Below, in pieces: positions 53,124 to 63,088 of a stretch of 64,000 bases of DNA (position 1 is its first letter; each line of letters starts with the position of its first letter). Both the position numbers and the translations under genes were made by a program. The stretch lies in the NCBI RefSeq assembly GCF_008704395.1, contig NZ_CP023695.1, positions 5,208,001 through 5,272,000 of the forward strand, read 5' to 3'. The stretch comes from Streptomyces alboniger. Lineage in GTDB: Bacteria; Actinomycetota; Actinomycetes; Streptomycetales; Streptomycetaceae. The notes below the pieces were generated by a model. It had not been told where the DNA came from and did not search any database. It saw only the letters and a list, made by a program, of their open reading frames with translations.

Positions 53124-54236
53124 GTGAGTTCCCCAGATCCACAGGTTCGCGCAGCGCGAAACCCGTCAGCCCCGGCGGCAGGCCGCGGGCCCGTAGTCGC
53201 CGTCACCGGCGCCGCCTCCGGAGTGGGCGCGCTGCTGACCGAGCGCCTTGCCGCTTCGGAGGAGATCAAGCAGGTCATCGCCATCGACGAGCGCCGGGGC
53301 GACTGCGCGCAGGTGCAGTGGCACATCCTGGACGTGCGGGACCCGGCGATCGCCGAGAAGCTGCGCGGCGCGGACGTCGTGGTGCACCTGGCGCTCGATC
53401 TCGACCTGGAGACCGACGGCGCCGCCCGCACCGCGTACAACGTACGCGGCACGCAGACCGTACTGACCGCTGCCGCCGCCGCGGGCGTCCACCGGGTCGT
53501 GCTGTGCACCTCCGCGATGGTCTACGGAGCGCTGCCCGACAACGAACTGCCCCTCTCCGAGGACGCCGAGTTGCGCGCGACCGCCGAGGCCACCGGCGTC
53601 GGCGACCTCCTGGAGGTCGAACGGCTCGCCCGCAGGGCGCCCCGCGCGCACCCCGGCCTCAACGTCACCGTCGTACGGCCCGCGACCCTTGTGGGCGGCA
53701 CGGACACGGCCCTGACGCGCTACTTCGAGTCGCCCCGCCTCCTGGTCGTGGCGGGCTCCCGGCCCGCCTGGCAGTTCTGTCATGTCGAGGACCTGTGCAG
53801 CGCCCTGGAGTACGCGGTCCTGGAGAAGGTCGAGGGGGAACTCGCCGTCGGCTGTGACGGCTGGCTGGAGCAGGAGGAGGTCGAGGAGCTGAGCGGGATC
53901 CGCCGCATGGAGCTGCCCTCGGCGGTCGCGCTCGGCGCGGCGGCCCGGCTGCACCGCATCGGCCTCACCCCGTCCCCGGCCGGTGACCTCGCGTACACGA
54001 TGTATCCCTGGGTGGTCAGCGTCAGCAGGCTGCACGACGCCGGGTGGCGGCCGCAGTGGACCAATGAGGAGGTCCTCGCGGAGCTGCTCGAAGAGGTCTC
54101 CGGGCGGCGGACCGTGGCCGGACGGCGCCTCGGCCGCAAGGACGCGACGGCGGCGGGGGCCGCGGGGGCGACGGTCGCCCTGCTCGGCGCCGCGGCCGTG
54201 GTGCGCAGGGCACGGAAGGCGCGGCGGCGGATCTGA
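53124..54236 (+). CDS. NAD-dependent epimerase/SDR family protein
   Basis: 370 aa from GTG 53124 with GGAG 7 bases upstream. Rossmann motif TGAASGVGALLTERL and AIDERRGD; the catalytic Tyr lies in SAMVYGALPDNE, but no classical YxxxK Lys follows, so catalysis is uncertain. The C-terminus has a hydrophobic patch and a basic end (ARKARRRI), perhaps membrane-associated. Divergent from the DUF2342 gene. Confidence 0.85.
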   Translation: MSSPDPQVRAARNPSAPAAGRGPVVAVTGAASGVGALLTERLAASEEIKQVIAIDERRGDCAQVQWHILDVRDPAIAEKLRGADVVVHLALDLDLETDGAARTAYNVRGTQTVLTAAAAAGVHRVVLCTSAMVYGALPDNELPLSEDAELRATAEATGVGDLLEVERLARRAPRAHPGLNVTVVRPATLVGGTDTALTRYFESPRLLVVAGSRPAWQFCHVEDLCSALEYAVLEKVEGELAVGCDGWLEQEEVEELSGIRRMELPSAVALGAAARLHRIGLTPSPAGDLAYTMYPWVVSVSRLHDAGWRPQWTNEEVLAELLEEVSGRRTVAGRRLGRKDATAAGAAGATVALLGAAAVVRRARKARRRI

Positions 54237-54384
54237 GGCCGGGCCGGACCCGTCCGAGGGGGGAGCCCCGCGGGACGCGCGAGCGGATGGACAGGCGCCC
54301 TGTAGGGAACTCCAAGGCGCCACGCGCGCGTGCCGGGCGAAAGATCTATTCCGTGATGTCCGTGCTGTGCGGCACCATGGCCGC

Positions 54385-54849
54385 ATGGCACGCACCACGA
54401 TGGACCATCCCGGCGAGCAGGCCGCTCAGGACCCGATCCGCCTCCTCGCGATCCGCGACACCCCGCTCTCCCTGGACGAGGTCTTCCGGGCCGTCGGCGA
54501 CGACGCGGCGGGCGGCACGGCACTCTTCGTGGGGACCGTGCGCAACCACGACGGCGGCGCGGACGTCGACGAGCTGGGCTATTCGACCCACCCGACCGCC
54601 GAGGCCGAGATGCGCCGAGTGGCCGAGAGGGTCGTCGCCGAGTTCCCCGTGCGCGCCCTGGCCGCCGTGCACCGCGTCGGCGACCTGGCCGTCGGCGACC
54701 TCGCGGTGGTCGTGGCCGTCTCCTGCCCGCACCGCGGAGAGGCCTTCGACGCCTGCCGCAAGCTCATCGACGACCTCAAGCACGAGGTGCCGATCTGGAA
54801 GCACCAGCGGTTCTCCGACGGCAAGGAGGAATGGGTGGGCGCCTGTTGA
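54385..54849 (+). CDS. moaE: Molybdopterin synthase catalytic subunit MoaE
   Basis: 154 aa from ATG 54385, six bases after CACCAT (leaderless-type). MoaE motifs: GGTALFVGTVRNHDGG, HRVGDLAVGDLAVVVAVSCP, HRGEAFDACRKLIDDLK and VPIWKHQ with the catalytic Lys. It inserts dithiolene sulfurs into precursor Z together with MoaD. It connects functionally to moeZ at 18453, which charges MoaD-type carriers. Confidence 0.93.
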   Translation: MARTTMDHPGEQAAQDPIRLLAIRDTPLSLDEVFRAVGDDAAGGTALFVGTVRNHDGGADVDELGYSTHPTAEAEMRRVAERVVAEFPVRALAAVHRVGDLAVGDLAVVVAVSCPHRGEAFDACRKLIDDLKHEVPIWKHQRFSDGKEEWVGAC

Positions 54850-54989
54850 GGCGGGCGTGGCCCTCCGGGGGCCGATTGACCCATGCGGCTCCGGTTGCGT
54901 AACCGGACCCCTGCCGTGAGCGTTGACATTGCGGATGGTTAATCTGCTGATCAGTCAGCTGCGGTCGCACATGGGGTCGGGAGGTCGAC

Positions 54990-55160
54990 ATGGCATCACT
55001 TGCCTGGTTGCTGATTCCGCTTCTGGCGGCCGTCGGTGCGGGTCTGTGGGGCAGCTGGGCCGCCCGGAACCGCAAGTCGGGCAGGACCGGCGACCACACG
55101 GAACTCAACGGCTACGCCGCCTTCCGCGAGGCCATGGAGAAGTCCCGCTCCGGCATGTGA
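54990..55160 (+). CDS. Small single-pass membrane protein
   Basis: 56 aa from ATG 54990 with GGAGG 5 bases upstream. One transmembrane helix (about residues 4-24; LAWLLIPLLAAVGAGLWGSW), then a basic stop-transfer and a helical soluble tail (YAAFREAMEKSRSGM). It lies between moaE and the PDZ/Lon-like gene. Function unknown. Confidence 0.8.
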   Translation: MASLAWLLIPLLAAVGAGLWGSWAARNRKSGRTGDHTELNGYAAFREAMEKSRSGM

Positions 55161-55235
55161 GGGCCCCGCACGCGAGGCCCCCGTACGGACCGGCCCCACA
55201 GGTGCGCTGACAGGCCTGTCCCGTACTGTCGTTCC

Positions 55236-56324
55236 ATGCCACGCCGCACTGCGACGATGCTCGCCTCCACCCTGATGCTGATCGCGCTGCTCTGCGCCGG
55301 AGTGCTCATCAAAGTGCCCTACTCGGAGATGTCCCCGGGCCCCACGGTGAACACCCTCGGCGACCACGACGGCGAGCCGGTGCTCCAGATCTCCGGGCAC
55401 AAGACGTACCCCACGACCGGCAACCTCAACATGACGACGGTCAGGGTCACGAGCGCCGACTACAAGATGAACCTCGCGGAGGCCGTCTACGGCTGGCTGG
55501 CCCACGACAACATCGTGGTGCCGCACGACACGCTCTACCCGGACGGCAAGACCGAGCAGCAGTCCACTCAGGAGAACGCCGAGGAGTTCAGCCAGTCCCA
55601 GGAGAGCGCCAAGGTCGCGGCGCTGCGCCAGCTGAAGCTTCCCGTGGAGTCGCAGGTCATCGTCTCCACCGTCATCAAGGGCGACCCGGCCGAGGGCAAG
55701 CTGCACGCGGGCGACGTCATCAAGAAGGTCGACGGTACGCCCGTCAAGGAGATGACGGACGTCGCCAAGCTCGTCACCAAGCACAAGCCCGGCGAACGCG
55801 TCACCTTCACGATCGTCCCGGTCAAGGAGGCGGCCGCCGCCGAGAAGTCGGGCAAGAAGCCGACCCGGACCGAGGACATCACGATGACGACGAAGAAGGC
55901 GGACGACGCCGACCGTGCGATCGTCGGCATCCAGGCGGGCACCGACCACACCTTCCCGTTCACGATCGACATCAAGCTGGCCGACGTGGGCGGCCCCAGT
56001 GCCGGGCTGATGTTCGCACTCGGCATCGTCGACAAGCTGACTCCGGACGACCTCACCGGCGGCAAGTTCGTGGCCGGCACCGGCACCATCGACGACAAGG
56101 GCAAAGTCGGCCCGATCGGCGGCATCGAGATGAAGACGGTCGGCGCGCGCGAGAAGGGCGCCCAATACTTCCTGACGCCGAAGGGCAACTGCGCGGCGGC
56201 GGCGAGCGACATCCCCGACGGCCTCACCCTGGTCAAGGTGGACACCATCGCCGACGCGGTGAAGTCCCTGAAGAAGATCCGCGAGGGCGACACCGACGCC
56301 CTGCCGAGCTGCACCGCCAAGTAG
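55236..56324 (+). CDS. PDZ/Lon-like (S16) membrane protease, YlbL family
   Basis: 362 aa from ATG 55236, six bases after TACTGT. N-terminal membrane anchor, a PDZ domain at about 130-210 (VIVSTVIKGDPAEGKLHAGD), and a C-terminal Lon protease fold with catalytic Ser in VGGPSAGLMFALG and Lys in GGIEMKTVGA. The domain faces outside. Probably an extracytoplasmic quality-control protease; Mtb Rv3194c is the counterpart. Confidence 0.92.
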   Translation: MPRRTATMLASTLMLIALLCAGVLIKVPYSEMSPGPTVNTLGDHDGEPVLQISGHKTYPTTGNLNMTTVRVTSADYKMNLAEAVYGWLAHDNIVVPHDTLYPDGKTEQQSTQENAEEFSQSQESAKVAALRQLKLPVESQVIVSTVIKGDPAEGKLHAGDVIKKVDGTPVKEMTDVAKLVTKHKPGERVTFTIVPVKEAAAAEKSGKKPTRTEDITMTTKKADDADRAIVGIQAGTDHTFPFTIDIKLADVGGPSAGLMFALGIVDKLTPDDLTGGKFVAGTGTIDDKGKVGPIGGIEMKTVGAREKGAQYFLTPKGNCAAAASDIPDGLTLVKVDTIADAVKSLKKIREGDTDALPSCTAK

Positions 56325-56390
56325 CGGCCCGCCCAGGAGACAGCCGTACGCGAGCGGGGAGGCCCCACCCGCGTACGCCAAAACAGGCAC

Positions 56391-56930
56391 CTACGCGAAC
56401 GTCGCCGCCAGCGCGTCCGCCAGGCCGGGCACCAGGTCGGAGCCCGTGAGGACCTCGGTCGGCGAGTCCTTCTCGCGCAGCCGCAGCGCCGACTCGCGCG
56501 CGCCGTCACGCAGCACCGCCACCGTCATGCGGACCTCCTGGCGGTCCGGGTGCTTCGCCACCCACTGGGCGAGCTGGGCCTCGCTCAGGCCCTCGGGGAC
56601 GGACGTCTCGGCGGACGGCGGCAGCATCAGGCGCTCCACCGTGAGGGCACAGCCCGTCACCGCGTCCGGCCAGGCGATGGTGCCGAGGAACTCGTCCAGC
56701 GGCTTGTCGGCGGGGATCTCCTCCTGCTCGATAGGGGTGAGGCCGGCGTGTTCCACGCCGTCGTCGAGGCCGAGCTGGGAGGCGAGGCCGGGTTCTTGGG
56801 TGCGCAGTCGCGCGGTGTCGACCAGCGCGAAGAGGCGGGCGGGCCGGTCCCAGCCGAGGCCGGAGACGTACTCGTCGATTTCGAGCACGGCCCGGGTGAG
56901 GGGGCTCGCTGCCATGGGAGTGTTGGACAT
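56391..56930 (-). CDS. PPA1309 family protein
   Basis: 179 aa from ATG 56930 (GTG 56936 also possible). Conserved actinobacterial family: LTRAVLEIDEYVSGLGWDRP at the start, GTIAWPDAVTGCALTVERLM in the middle, and VRMTVAVLRDGARESALRLR late. Soluble, function unknown. Divergent from the UPF0182 gene, a conserved pairing. Confidence 0.88.
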   Translation of the reverse strand: MSNTPMAASPLTRAVLEIDEYVSGLGWDRPARLFALVDTARLRTQEPGLASQLGLDDGVEHAGLTPIEQEEIPADKPLDEFLGTIAWPDAVTGCALTVERLMLPPSAETSVPEGLSEAQLAQWVAKHPDRQEVRMTVAVLRDGARESALRLREKDSPTEVLTGSDLVPGLADALAATFA

Positions 56931-57066
56931 GGTCACAATCCTGCCTCGTTAGTCCCGAGAAACGGGAACCGAGTAAAGCCTAGGTAAGTTGCATAGGTGT
57001 GGGTCCGCGATCTCGGGGGCCTGACGGACCAACAGCGAATCAACAGCGAACTTCGAGGTGCGCACC

Positions 57067-60060
57067 TTGGCTTTCCAGATGCCGGACCGCGGCGGAGGCC
57101 CGACGGGGCCACGGATCAGAGTGGGCCGACCCTCCCGTCGCGTCCGGACCCTGCTCATGACACTGGGCGTGCTGGCCGTACTGGCCATGGCCTTCGTCAT
57201 GTTCTCCGGGTTCTGGACGGACTGGTTGTGGTACCGCTCGGTCAATTACTCATCGGTCTTCACCACGACCCTGTGGACCAAGATCGGCTTGTTCTTCTTC
57301 TTCGGCCTCCTCATGGCGGCCGCGGTCGGAGTGAACATCTGGCTGGCGCACAGGCTGCGCCCGCCCCTGAGCGCCATGTCGATGGAGCAGCAGAGCCTCG
57401 ACCGGTACCGCATGGGCATCGCCCCGTACAAGAAGTGGCTGCTCATCGGGATCACCGCCCTGGTGGGTCTGATCGCGGGCGCGTCCGCGGCGGGTCAGTG
57501 GCGTACGTGGCTGCTGTGGGTGAACGGCGTGCCCTTCGGCCAGAAGGACCCGCAGTTCCACATGGACGTGGCGTTCTTCGCGTTCGACCTGCCCTGGTAC
57601 CGCTTCCTGCTGGGCTTCGGCTTCGCGGCCGCGGTGCTCTCCCTGGTGGCCGCCGCGCTGACGCACTACCTGTACGGCGGGCTGCGCATCACCAGCCCGG
57701 GCGCGCGCGCGACCGCCGCGGCGACCGGCCACCTCTCGGTGCTGCTCGGCGTCTTCGTCTCCCTCAAGGCCATCGCGTACTGGCTCGACCGGTACGGCCT
57801 CGCGGTGAAGTCCAGTGACTTCAAGGCGACGGGCAACTGGACGGGCCTGCGGTACGTCGACGCCAACGCGTACCTGCCGGCGAAGACGATCCTGTTCTGC
57901 ATCGCCGTCATCTGTGCCGTGCTCTTCTTCGCGACGCTGTGGCGGCGCACCTGGCAGCTTCCCGTCATCGGCTTCGGCCTGATGGTGCTCTCGGCGATCC
58001 TCATCGGCGGGCTCTACCCCGCGATCGTCCAGAAGTTCCAGGTCCAGCCGAACGAGCAGGCCAAGGAAGCGCCGTACATCGAGAAGAACATCGAGGCCAC
58101 CCGCAACGCCTACGGCATCAGCGGAGTGAAGCCCGAGGACTTCAAGGGCGCGGGCAAGGTCGACGAGGACCGGCAGAAGAAGCGTGAGGACGCGGACACC
58201 GCGGCCAACTACCGGCTGAACGACCCGAACATCGTCTCGCCCACGTTCCAGCAGCTGGAGCAGGAGCGCAGCTACTACCAGTTCCCGCGGACGCTGGACG
58301 TGGACCGCTACAACGGCCAGGACACCATCGTCGGCCTGCGCGAGCTGAACGTGAACAAGCTCGACAAGCGGAACTGGATCAACGACCACTTCGCCTACAC
58401 CCACGGCTACGGCGTCGTCGCCGCCAAGGGCACGGAGACCAAGAAGGGCTCCAAGGGCGCTCCCGCGTTCACCGAGTCCGGTCTGCCGACCACGGGTGAG
58501 ATGAAGGAGTACGAGCAGCGGATCTACTACGGCGAGAAGACCACCCAGTACTCGATCGTGGGCGGGCCCCAGAAGGAGCTCGACTACGAAGAGGACGGCG
58601 GCGGTCAGAAGACCTACAGCTACAAGGGCGACAGCGGGGTCAATCTCTCCAACCCGATCAACCGCGCCGCGTACGCGGTGTCCTTCGGGGAGCCGCAGAT
58701 CCTGTACTCCGGGGCGATCGGCGAGGGCTCGCGGATCCTGTACAACCGCACCCCCAAGGAGCGCGTGGAGGCGGTGGCTCCCTGGCTGACGATCGACGGT
58801 GACGTCTATCCGACGGTGGTCGACGGCCGTATCCAGTGGGTGGTCGACGCCTACACGACCACCAACGGCTATCCGTACGCCTCGCGCACCACGCTCGGCG
58901 ACACCACCGAGGACTCCTTGTCGCAGGAGGACAGCCAGCGCACGGTGATCGCCCAGCAGAACCAGGTCAACTACATCCGGAACTCGGTGAAGGCGACCGT
59001 CGACGCGTACACGGGCGACGTGAAGCTCTACACCTGGGACGAGAAGGACCCGGTCCTGAAGACCTGGAAGAAGGCGTTCCCGGGCACCGTCAAGGACAAG
59101 AGCGAGATCCCGTCGGCGCTCCAGGACCACCTGCGCTACCCGCAGGACATGTTCAAGGTGCAGCGCGAGCTGCTGACGCTCTACCACGTCACGGACCCCG
59201 GCCAGTTCTACAACGCGAGTGACGCCTGGCAGGTGCCGAACGACCCGACGAAGAAGGACGACAGTGCGGTCCCGCCGTACTACCTGTCCCTGAAGGCGCC
59301 GGGCCAGAGTCAGCAGCAGTTCGCGCTGACGACGACGTTCACCCCGAGTGAGCGGCCCAATCTACGGGCCTTTATGACGGTCGACGCCGACGCCAGGAGC
59401 GCGAACTACGGCCAGATGAAGCTGCTGAGAGTGACCGGCGACGTCGACGGCCCCGAACAGGTGCAGAACAAACTGAACTCCATGACGGAGGTCGGCAACT
59501 TCGTCCGCGACATGAAGGGCGCCGACTCCGACGTCCTCTACGGCAATCTGCTGACCGTGCCGCTGGACGACGGTTTCCTCTACGTCGAGCCCGTCTACGT
59601 ACAGGGCCGCAAGTCGGCGTATCCCCTCCTGAAGAAGGTGGCTGTGTCGTACGGCACGGAGACCGTCTTCGCGGACTCCCTGAAGGAGGGCCTCGACCAG
59701 GTCTTCGGTGCCGGCTCGGGCACCAAGCCACCGGCCGAGGACCAGGACGGCGACGAGCCGACCAAGCCGCCGAAGTCGAACGACCCGACGGTCCAGGCCG
59801 CGCTCGACGACGCCCAGAAGGCGTTCGAGGACGGCGAGAAGGCCATGAAGGAAGGCGACTGGAAGAAGTACGGCGAGGCGCAGGCGCGGCTCCAGGAGGC
59901 GCTGGAGCGGGCCGAGAGGGCGTCGTCCAAGGCGGCGGAGAAGGACACCGCCGACGGTGCGGACAAGCCCTCCGACAAGCCCGCAGACAAGCCCGCAGAC
60001 AAGCCCTCCGACAAGGATGCAGAGAAGGACGCCGAGAAGGACGACAAGAGCAGTGGCTAG
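57067..60060 (+). CDS. UPF0182 family large membrane protein
   Basis: 997 aa from TTG 57067, with GAGG 8 bases upstream; GTG 57058 is possible. Seven helices in the first ~330 residues, then a ~560-residue extracytoplasmic domain ([29 protein letters not shown]). The C-terminal ~110 residues hold a charged coiled-coil and near-perfect [14 protein letters not shown] repeats encoded by 12-base DNA repeats (59967-60015). Function unknown; conserved across actinobacteria. Confidence 0.92.
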   Translation: MAFQMPDRGGGPTGPRIRVGRPSRRVRTLLMTLGVLAVLAMAFVMFSGFWTDWLWYRSVNYSSVFTTTLWTKIGLFFFFGLLMAAAVGVNIWLAHRLRPPLSAMSMEQQSLDRYRMGIAPYKKWLLIGITALVGLIAGASAAGQWRTWLLWVNGVPFGQKDPQFHMDVAFFAFDLPWYRFLLGFGFAAAVLSLVAAALTHYLYGGLRITSPGARATAAATGHLSVLLGVFVSLKAIAYWLDRYGLAVKSSDFKATGNWTGLRYVDANAYLPAKTILFCIAVICAVLFFATLWRRTWQLPVIGFGLMVLSAILIGGLYPAIVQKFQVQPNEQAKEAPYIEKNIEATRNAYGISGVKPEDFKGAGKVDEDRQKKREDADTAANYRLNDPNIVSPTFQQLEQERSYYQFPRTLDVDRYNGQDTIVGLRELNVNKLDKRNWINDHFAYTHGYGVVAAKGTETKKGSKGAPAFTESGLPTTGEMKEYEQRIYYGEKTTQYSIVGGPQKELDYEEDGGGQKTYSYKGDSGVNLSNPINRAAYAVSFGEPQILYSGAIGEGSRILYNRTPKERVEAVAPWLTIDGDVYPTVVDGRIQWVVDAYTTTNGYPYASRTTLGDTTEDSLSQEDSQRTVIAQQNQVNYIRNSVKATVDAYTGDVKLYTWDEKDPVLKTWKKAFPGTVKDKSEIPSALQDHLRYPQDMFKVQRELLTLYHVTDPGQFYNASDAWQVPNDPTKKDDSAVPPYYLSLKAPGQSQQQFALTTTFTPSERPNLRAFMTVDADARSANYGQMKLLRVTGDVDGPEQVQNKLNSMTEVGNFVRDMKGADSDVLYGNLLTVPLDDGFLYVEPVYVQGRKSAYPLLKKVAVSYGTETVFADSLKEGLDQVFGAGSGTKPPAEDQDGDEPTKPPKSNDPTVQAALDDAQKAFEDGEKAMKEGDWKKYGEAQARLQEALERAERASSKAAEKDTADGADKPSDKPADKPADKPSDKDAEKDAEKDDKSSG

Positions 60061-60117
60061 CGAGTAGCGGCTGGTCAAGGAGCCACCTCGCGCCGTGGTA
60101 CGGTTTGAACACAACGG

Positions 60118-60191
60118 CGCGGGGTGGAGCAGCTCGGTAGCTCGCTGGGCTCATAACCCAGAGGTCGCAGGTTCAAATCCTGTCCCCGCTA
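60118..60191 (+). tRNA. Initiator tRNA-Met (CAT)
   Basis: 74 bases, CCA not encoded. Acceptor CGCGGGG/CCCCGCT leaves position 1 (C) unpaired with 72 (T), and the anticodon stem CTGGG/CCCAG ends in three G:C pairs; both are initiator features. Anticodon loop CTCATAA. Identical copy at 62343. Confidence 0.95.
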
Positions 60192-60201
60192 CTGCAAGGT
60201 G

Positions 60202-60231
60202 AAGGCCCGGATCCTTACGGATCCGGGCCTT
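60202..60231 (+). terminator. Terminator after first initiator tRNA
   Basis: AAGGCCCGGATCC (60202-60214), TTAC loop, GGATCCGGGCCTT (60219-60231), 13 perfect pairs. Confidence 0.9.
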
Positions 60232-60413
60232 CGTCGTGTGCGGTGATGTCGTGTGCGGGTGTCCTATGCCAAGTCATGTGAACGGCGCGCTGACGGGGGA
60301 GAGTTGGGGGAAATGTGTTTCACTTATCTCTCTGTGGGCATGTCGACAAAACGCTGAAGTGACCTCACTGGCTGCGGTATACCAGGTGTACCCAGGTTGC
60401 AGGTGGTGCGACG

Positions 60414-62255
60414 ATGGACGTTATGGGGGACAAGGCAACTCTGTTGGATACAGGGCGGTTTGTGCAGGCGGCCGACCGGGAGGATCCCGGGACGGCCGCC
60501 GACGAGATGCGCCATCGGCTGGCCGCCGAGGCCGGGGATGTCGACGCGATGAGCGTCCTGGGAAGCCTTCTGCTCCGCCGCGGTGACCTCGACGGGGCCG
60601 AATCCCTGCTGCGCGCGGCGACCGCCGAGGGCGACCGCGCCGCCGCCAACAACCTCGGCGTCCTTCTTCACCAGCGCGGATACGCGGACGAGGCGGCCGG
60701 GTGGTGGCGGGTCGCCGCCGTCGCCGGTTCCGCGGCCGCGGCGCACGCGCTGGGCCGCCACCACCGCGAGCGCGGCGACGAGCCCGCCGCCGAGTACTGG
60801 CTGCGGCAGTCCGCCGAGCAGGGCCACACCCTCGGGGCGTACGCGCTCGCGGACCTCCTGGAGCACCGCGGGGACGTCGGCTCCGAGCGCTGGATGCGGG
60901 TGGCCGCCGAGCGCGGCCACCGCGAGGCCGCGTACCGCCTGGCCCGTGCGCTCGACCGGCGGGCGGCCGAGGAGCGCGGCGAGCCCGCCGAGCGGGGGGA
61001 GGGCCCCGTGCCGCGCGGCCGGGGCGCTCGCGCGGACGTACGCACCCCCGCCGGCGAGGCCGAGCAGTGGTACCGCCAGGCCGCCGCGCGCGGGCACCGC
61101 AGGGCCGCGCTGCACCTCGGCGCGATCCTGGAGCACCGCGGCGAGCTGAAGGAGGCGGGCCGCTGGTACCTCAACTCCGCCAAGGACGGCGAGTCCAGGG
61201 CGGCCTGCGCGCTCGGCTTCCTGCTGCGCGACGCGGGTGACGAGGAGAGCGCCGCCACGTGGTGGCTCAAGGCCGCGCAGGACGGTGACGGCAACGCCGC
61301 GAACGCGCTGGGCGCGCTGCACGCCGAGCGCGGCGAGACCCAGACCGCCGAGCGCTGGTACCGCGCGGCGATGGACGCGGGCGATGTGAACGGCGCGTAC
61401 AACCTCGGGCTGCTCTGCGCCGAGCAGGGCAGGACCGCGCAGGCCGACCAGTGGTACCGCCGCGCGGCGTACGCCGGACACCGCGAGGCCGCCAACGCGC
61501 TGGCCGTACTGCTGCTCCAGGGCGGGGACGCGGCCGGCGCCGAGCCGTGGTTCTCCAAGGCCGCCGAGGCGGGCAGCGTCGACGCCGCGTTCAACCTCGG
61601 CATCCTGTACGCGAGCAGGGGCGACGAGGCCTCCGCCCTGCGCTGGTACGAGCGCGCGGCCGCCGACGGGCACACCGACGCGGCCCTCCAGGTCGGCACC
61701 GCACGGCTGCGCGAGGGCGACGAGCAGGAAGCCGAACGGCACCTGCGGTGCGCGGCAGGCGGCGGCAGCGCGGAGGCGGCGTACCGGCTCGGGACGCTGC
61801 TCGACGCGCGCCGCCCCGCCGCGGCACCGCCCGCGCTCGGGGAGCCCGCGGCGGAGAAGACGGAGTGCGAGGAGTGGTACGAGCGCGCCGCCGAGCAGGG
61901 CCACCGGCGCGCCCAGGTCCGGGTCGGCATGCTGGCCGCGGGACGGGGCGACGTCGTCGAGGCCGCGCGCTGGTACCGCAAGGCCGCGGAGGCCGGCAGC
62001 CGCAACGGCGCGTTCAACCTCGGGCTGCTGCTCGCCCGCGAGGGGAGCGAGCCCGAGGCCGCGCTGTGGTGGACGCGGGCCGCCGACGCGGGGCACGGCC
62101 GGGCGGCGCTCCGGCTCGCCCTCCTCTACGCCCGGCGCGGGCAGCTGGCGCAGGGGCAGCGGTGGGCGTCGCGGGCGGTCGAGCTGGGCCCCGCGGAGGT
62201 CGCCGAGCGGGCGGGGCGCTTGCGCGAGGCGTTGCGGCAGGAGCTCTCCGCCTAG
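60414..62255 (+). CDS. Sel1/TPR-repeat protein
   Basis: 613 aa from ATG 60414 with AGGTGGT upstream. About fifteen ~32-36-residue Sel1-like repeats of the form A-LG-LL--RGD---A--WY--AA--G- fill the protein from residue 40 to the end, broken by an Arg/Glu-rich insert near 180-215 and an Ala/Pro insert near 465-480. No signal peptide, membrane helix or enzymatic domain. Probably a scaffold. It lies alone between two identical initiator tRNA genes; the 180-base region before it holds only a plausible promoter. Confidence 0.88.
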   Translation: MDVMGDKATLLDTGRFVQAADREDPGTAADEMRHRLAAEAGDVDAMSVLGSLLLRRGDLDGAESLLRAATAEGDRAAANNLGVLLHQRGYADEAAGWWRVAAVAGSAAAAHALGRHHRERGDEPAAEYWLRQSAEQGHTLGAYALADLLEHRGDVGSERWMRVAAERGHREAAYRLARALDRRAAEERGEPAERGEGPVPRGRGARADVRTPAGEAEQWYRQAAARGHRRAALHLGAILEHRGELKEAGRWYLNSAKDGESRAACALGFLLRDAGDEESAATWWLKAAQDGDGNAANALGALHAERGETQTAERWYRAAMDAGDVNGAYNLGLLCAEQGRTAQADQWYRRAAYAGHREAANALAVLLLQGGDAAGAEPWFSKAAEAGSVDAAFNLGILYASRGDEASALRWYERAAADGHTDAALQVGTARLREGDEQEAERHLRCAAGGGSAEAAYRLGTLLDARRPAAAPPALGEPAAEKTECEEWYERAAEQGHRRAQVRVGMLAAGRGDVVEAARWYRKAAEAGSRNGAFNLGLLLAREGSEPEAALWWTRAADAGHGRAALRLALLYARRGQLAQGQRWASRAVELGPAEVAERAGRLREALRQELSA

Positions 62256-62342
62256 GTGCCCGGGGTGCGCAGGCATCCCGGGATGCCTGCGCGGAACGGA
62301 TTTGCGCTGGTCGTAGCCCTGACGTACTGTTGTGTTCACCGA

Positions 62343-62416
62343 CGCGGGGTGGAGCAGCTCGGTAGCTCGCTGGGCTCATAACCCAGAGGTCGCAGGTTCA
62401 AATCCTGTCCCCGCTA
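62343..62416 (+). tRNA. Initiator tRNA-Met (CAT), second copy
   Basis: Identical over 74 bases to the copy at 60118, again without encoded CCA. TACTGT and GTTGTGTTC lie upstream; the latter is the exact reverse complement of GAACACAAC before the first copy. Confidence 0.95.
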
Positions 62417-62423
62417 CTGAAGG

Positions 62424-62466
62424 CCGAAGGCCCGGAACCAACAGGTTCCGGGCCTTCGGTGTTTTT
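62424..62466 (+). terminator. Terminator after second initiator tRNA
   Basis: CCGAAGGCCCGGAACC (62424-62439), 4-base loop, GGTTCCGGGCCTTCGG (62444-62459), then TGTTTTT: 16 perfect pairs plus a T-tract. Confidence 0.95.
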
Positions 62467-62528
62467 CTGTCCTTCGACGCCTACCATGCCCGCCGCTTTC
62501 CGCACCCGGCGCTCTACGCCGCCACGGA

Positions 62529-62564
62529 CAAAGGGCCCGGCACCTCTCGGTGCCGGGCCCTTTG
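62529..62564 (-). terminator. Terminator downstream of the Fur-family gene
   Basis: CAAAGGGCCCGGCACC (62529-62544), 4-base loop, GGTGCCGGGCCCTTTG (62549-62564), 16 perfect pairs, 20 bases past the stop. Confidence 0.9.
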
Positions 62565-62583
62565 TGGAAGTGGGAGGAGAGAC

Positions 62584-63000
62584 TCAGGCGGCCGCGCAGT
62601 CCGGGCAGACGCCCCGGTACGTGACCTCCACGCCTTCGACGGTGAAGCCGAAGCGCTCCGAGTCGGGGAGGCTGGTCAGCGGGTTGCCCGTGGGGTGGAC
62701 GTCGCGGATCGCGCCGCAGCGGGCGCAGACCAGGTGGTGGTGGGGGCGGTGGGCGTTCGGGTCGTACCGCTTCGCGCGGCGGTCCGTCGAGACTTCGAGG
62801 ACCTCGCCGAGGGTCACCAGCTCGCCCAGGGTGTTGTAGACCGTCGCCCGCGAGATCTCGGGCAGCTTGTCGATGGCGCGGGCGTGCACCTCGTCCGCCG
62901 TGAGGTGGACGTGGTCCCCGTCGAGGACCTCGGCCACGACGCGTCGCTGCGCGGTCATGCGCCAGCCGCGTCCGCGCAGTCGTTCCAACAGGTCACTCAT
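62584..63000 (-). CDS. catR: Fur-family peroxide regulator (CatR/PerR-like)
   Basis: 138 aa from ATG 63000; TAGGCT ends 7 bases upstream and no Shine-Dalgarno is visible (leaderless-type). Winged helix with LTADEVHARAIDKLPEISRA and TVYNTL recognition helix; regulatory His cluster HRPHHHLVCARCG and structural zinc pairs CARC and CPDC. Divergent from catalase, so most likely the peroxide-sensing repressor that controls it. Confidence 0.93.
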   Translation of the reverse strand: MSDLLERLRGRGWRMTAQRRVVAEVLDGDHVHLTADEVHARAIDKLPEISRATVYNTLGELVTLGEVLEVSTDRRAKRYDPNAHRPHHHLVCARCGAIRDVHPTGNPLTSLPDSERFGFTVEGVEVTYRGVCPDCAAA

Positions 63001-63060
63001 GAGAGCCAGCCTAACAGGCGGGGGAGCCAGTCCCGAACGGGTGTGACTTTGGATGCTCGC

Positions 63061-63088
63061 TTGACTTAGACAAAGTCTATCGTAGGAT
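63061..63088 (+). promoter_or_regulatory. Catalase promoter with PerR/CatR-type operator
   Basis: TTGACT (63061-63066) and TAGGAT (63083-63088) form -35/-10 hexamers with a 16-base spacer. The palindrome TAGAC-AAA-GTCTA (63067-63079) fills the spacer, where a bound Fur-family repressor would block polymerase. Confidence 0.75.

Noticed and set aside
59967..60015. CRISPR-like or satellite repeat
   Set aside because: The 12-base repeats are in frame and encode the KPSDKPAD tail of the UPF0182 protein; there are no spacers.
62332..63069. Plus-strand frame spanning the tRNA and catR region
   Set aside because: It reads through a tRNA gene and two strong terminators and is antisense to the well-supported Fur-family gene.
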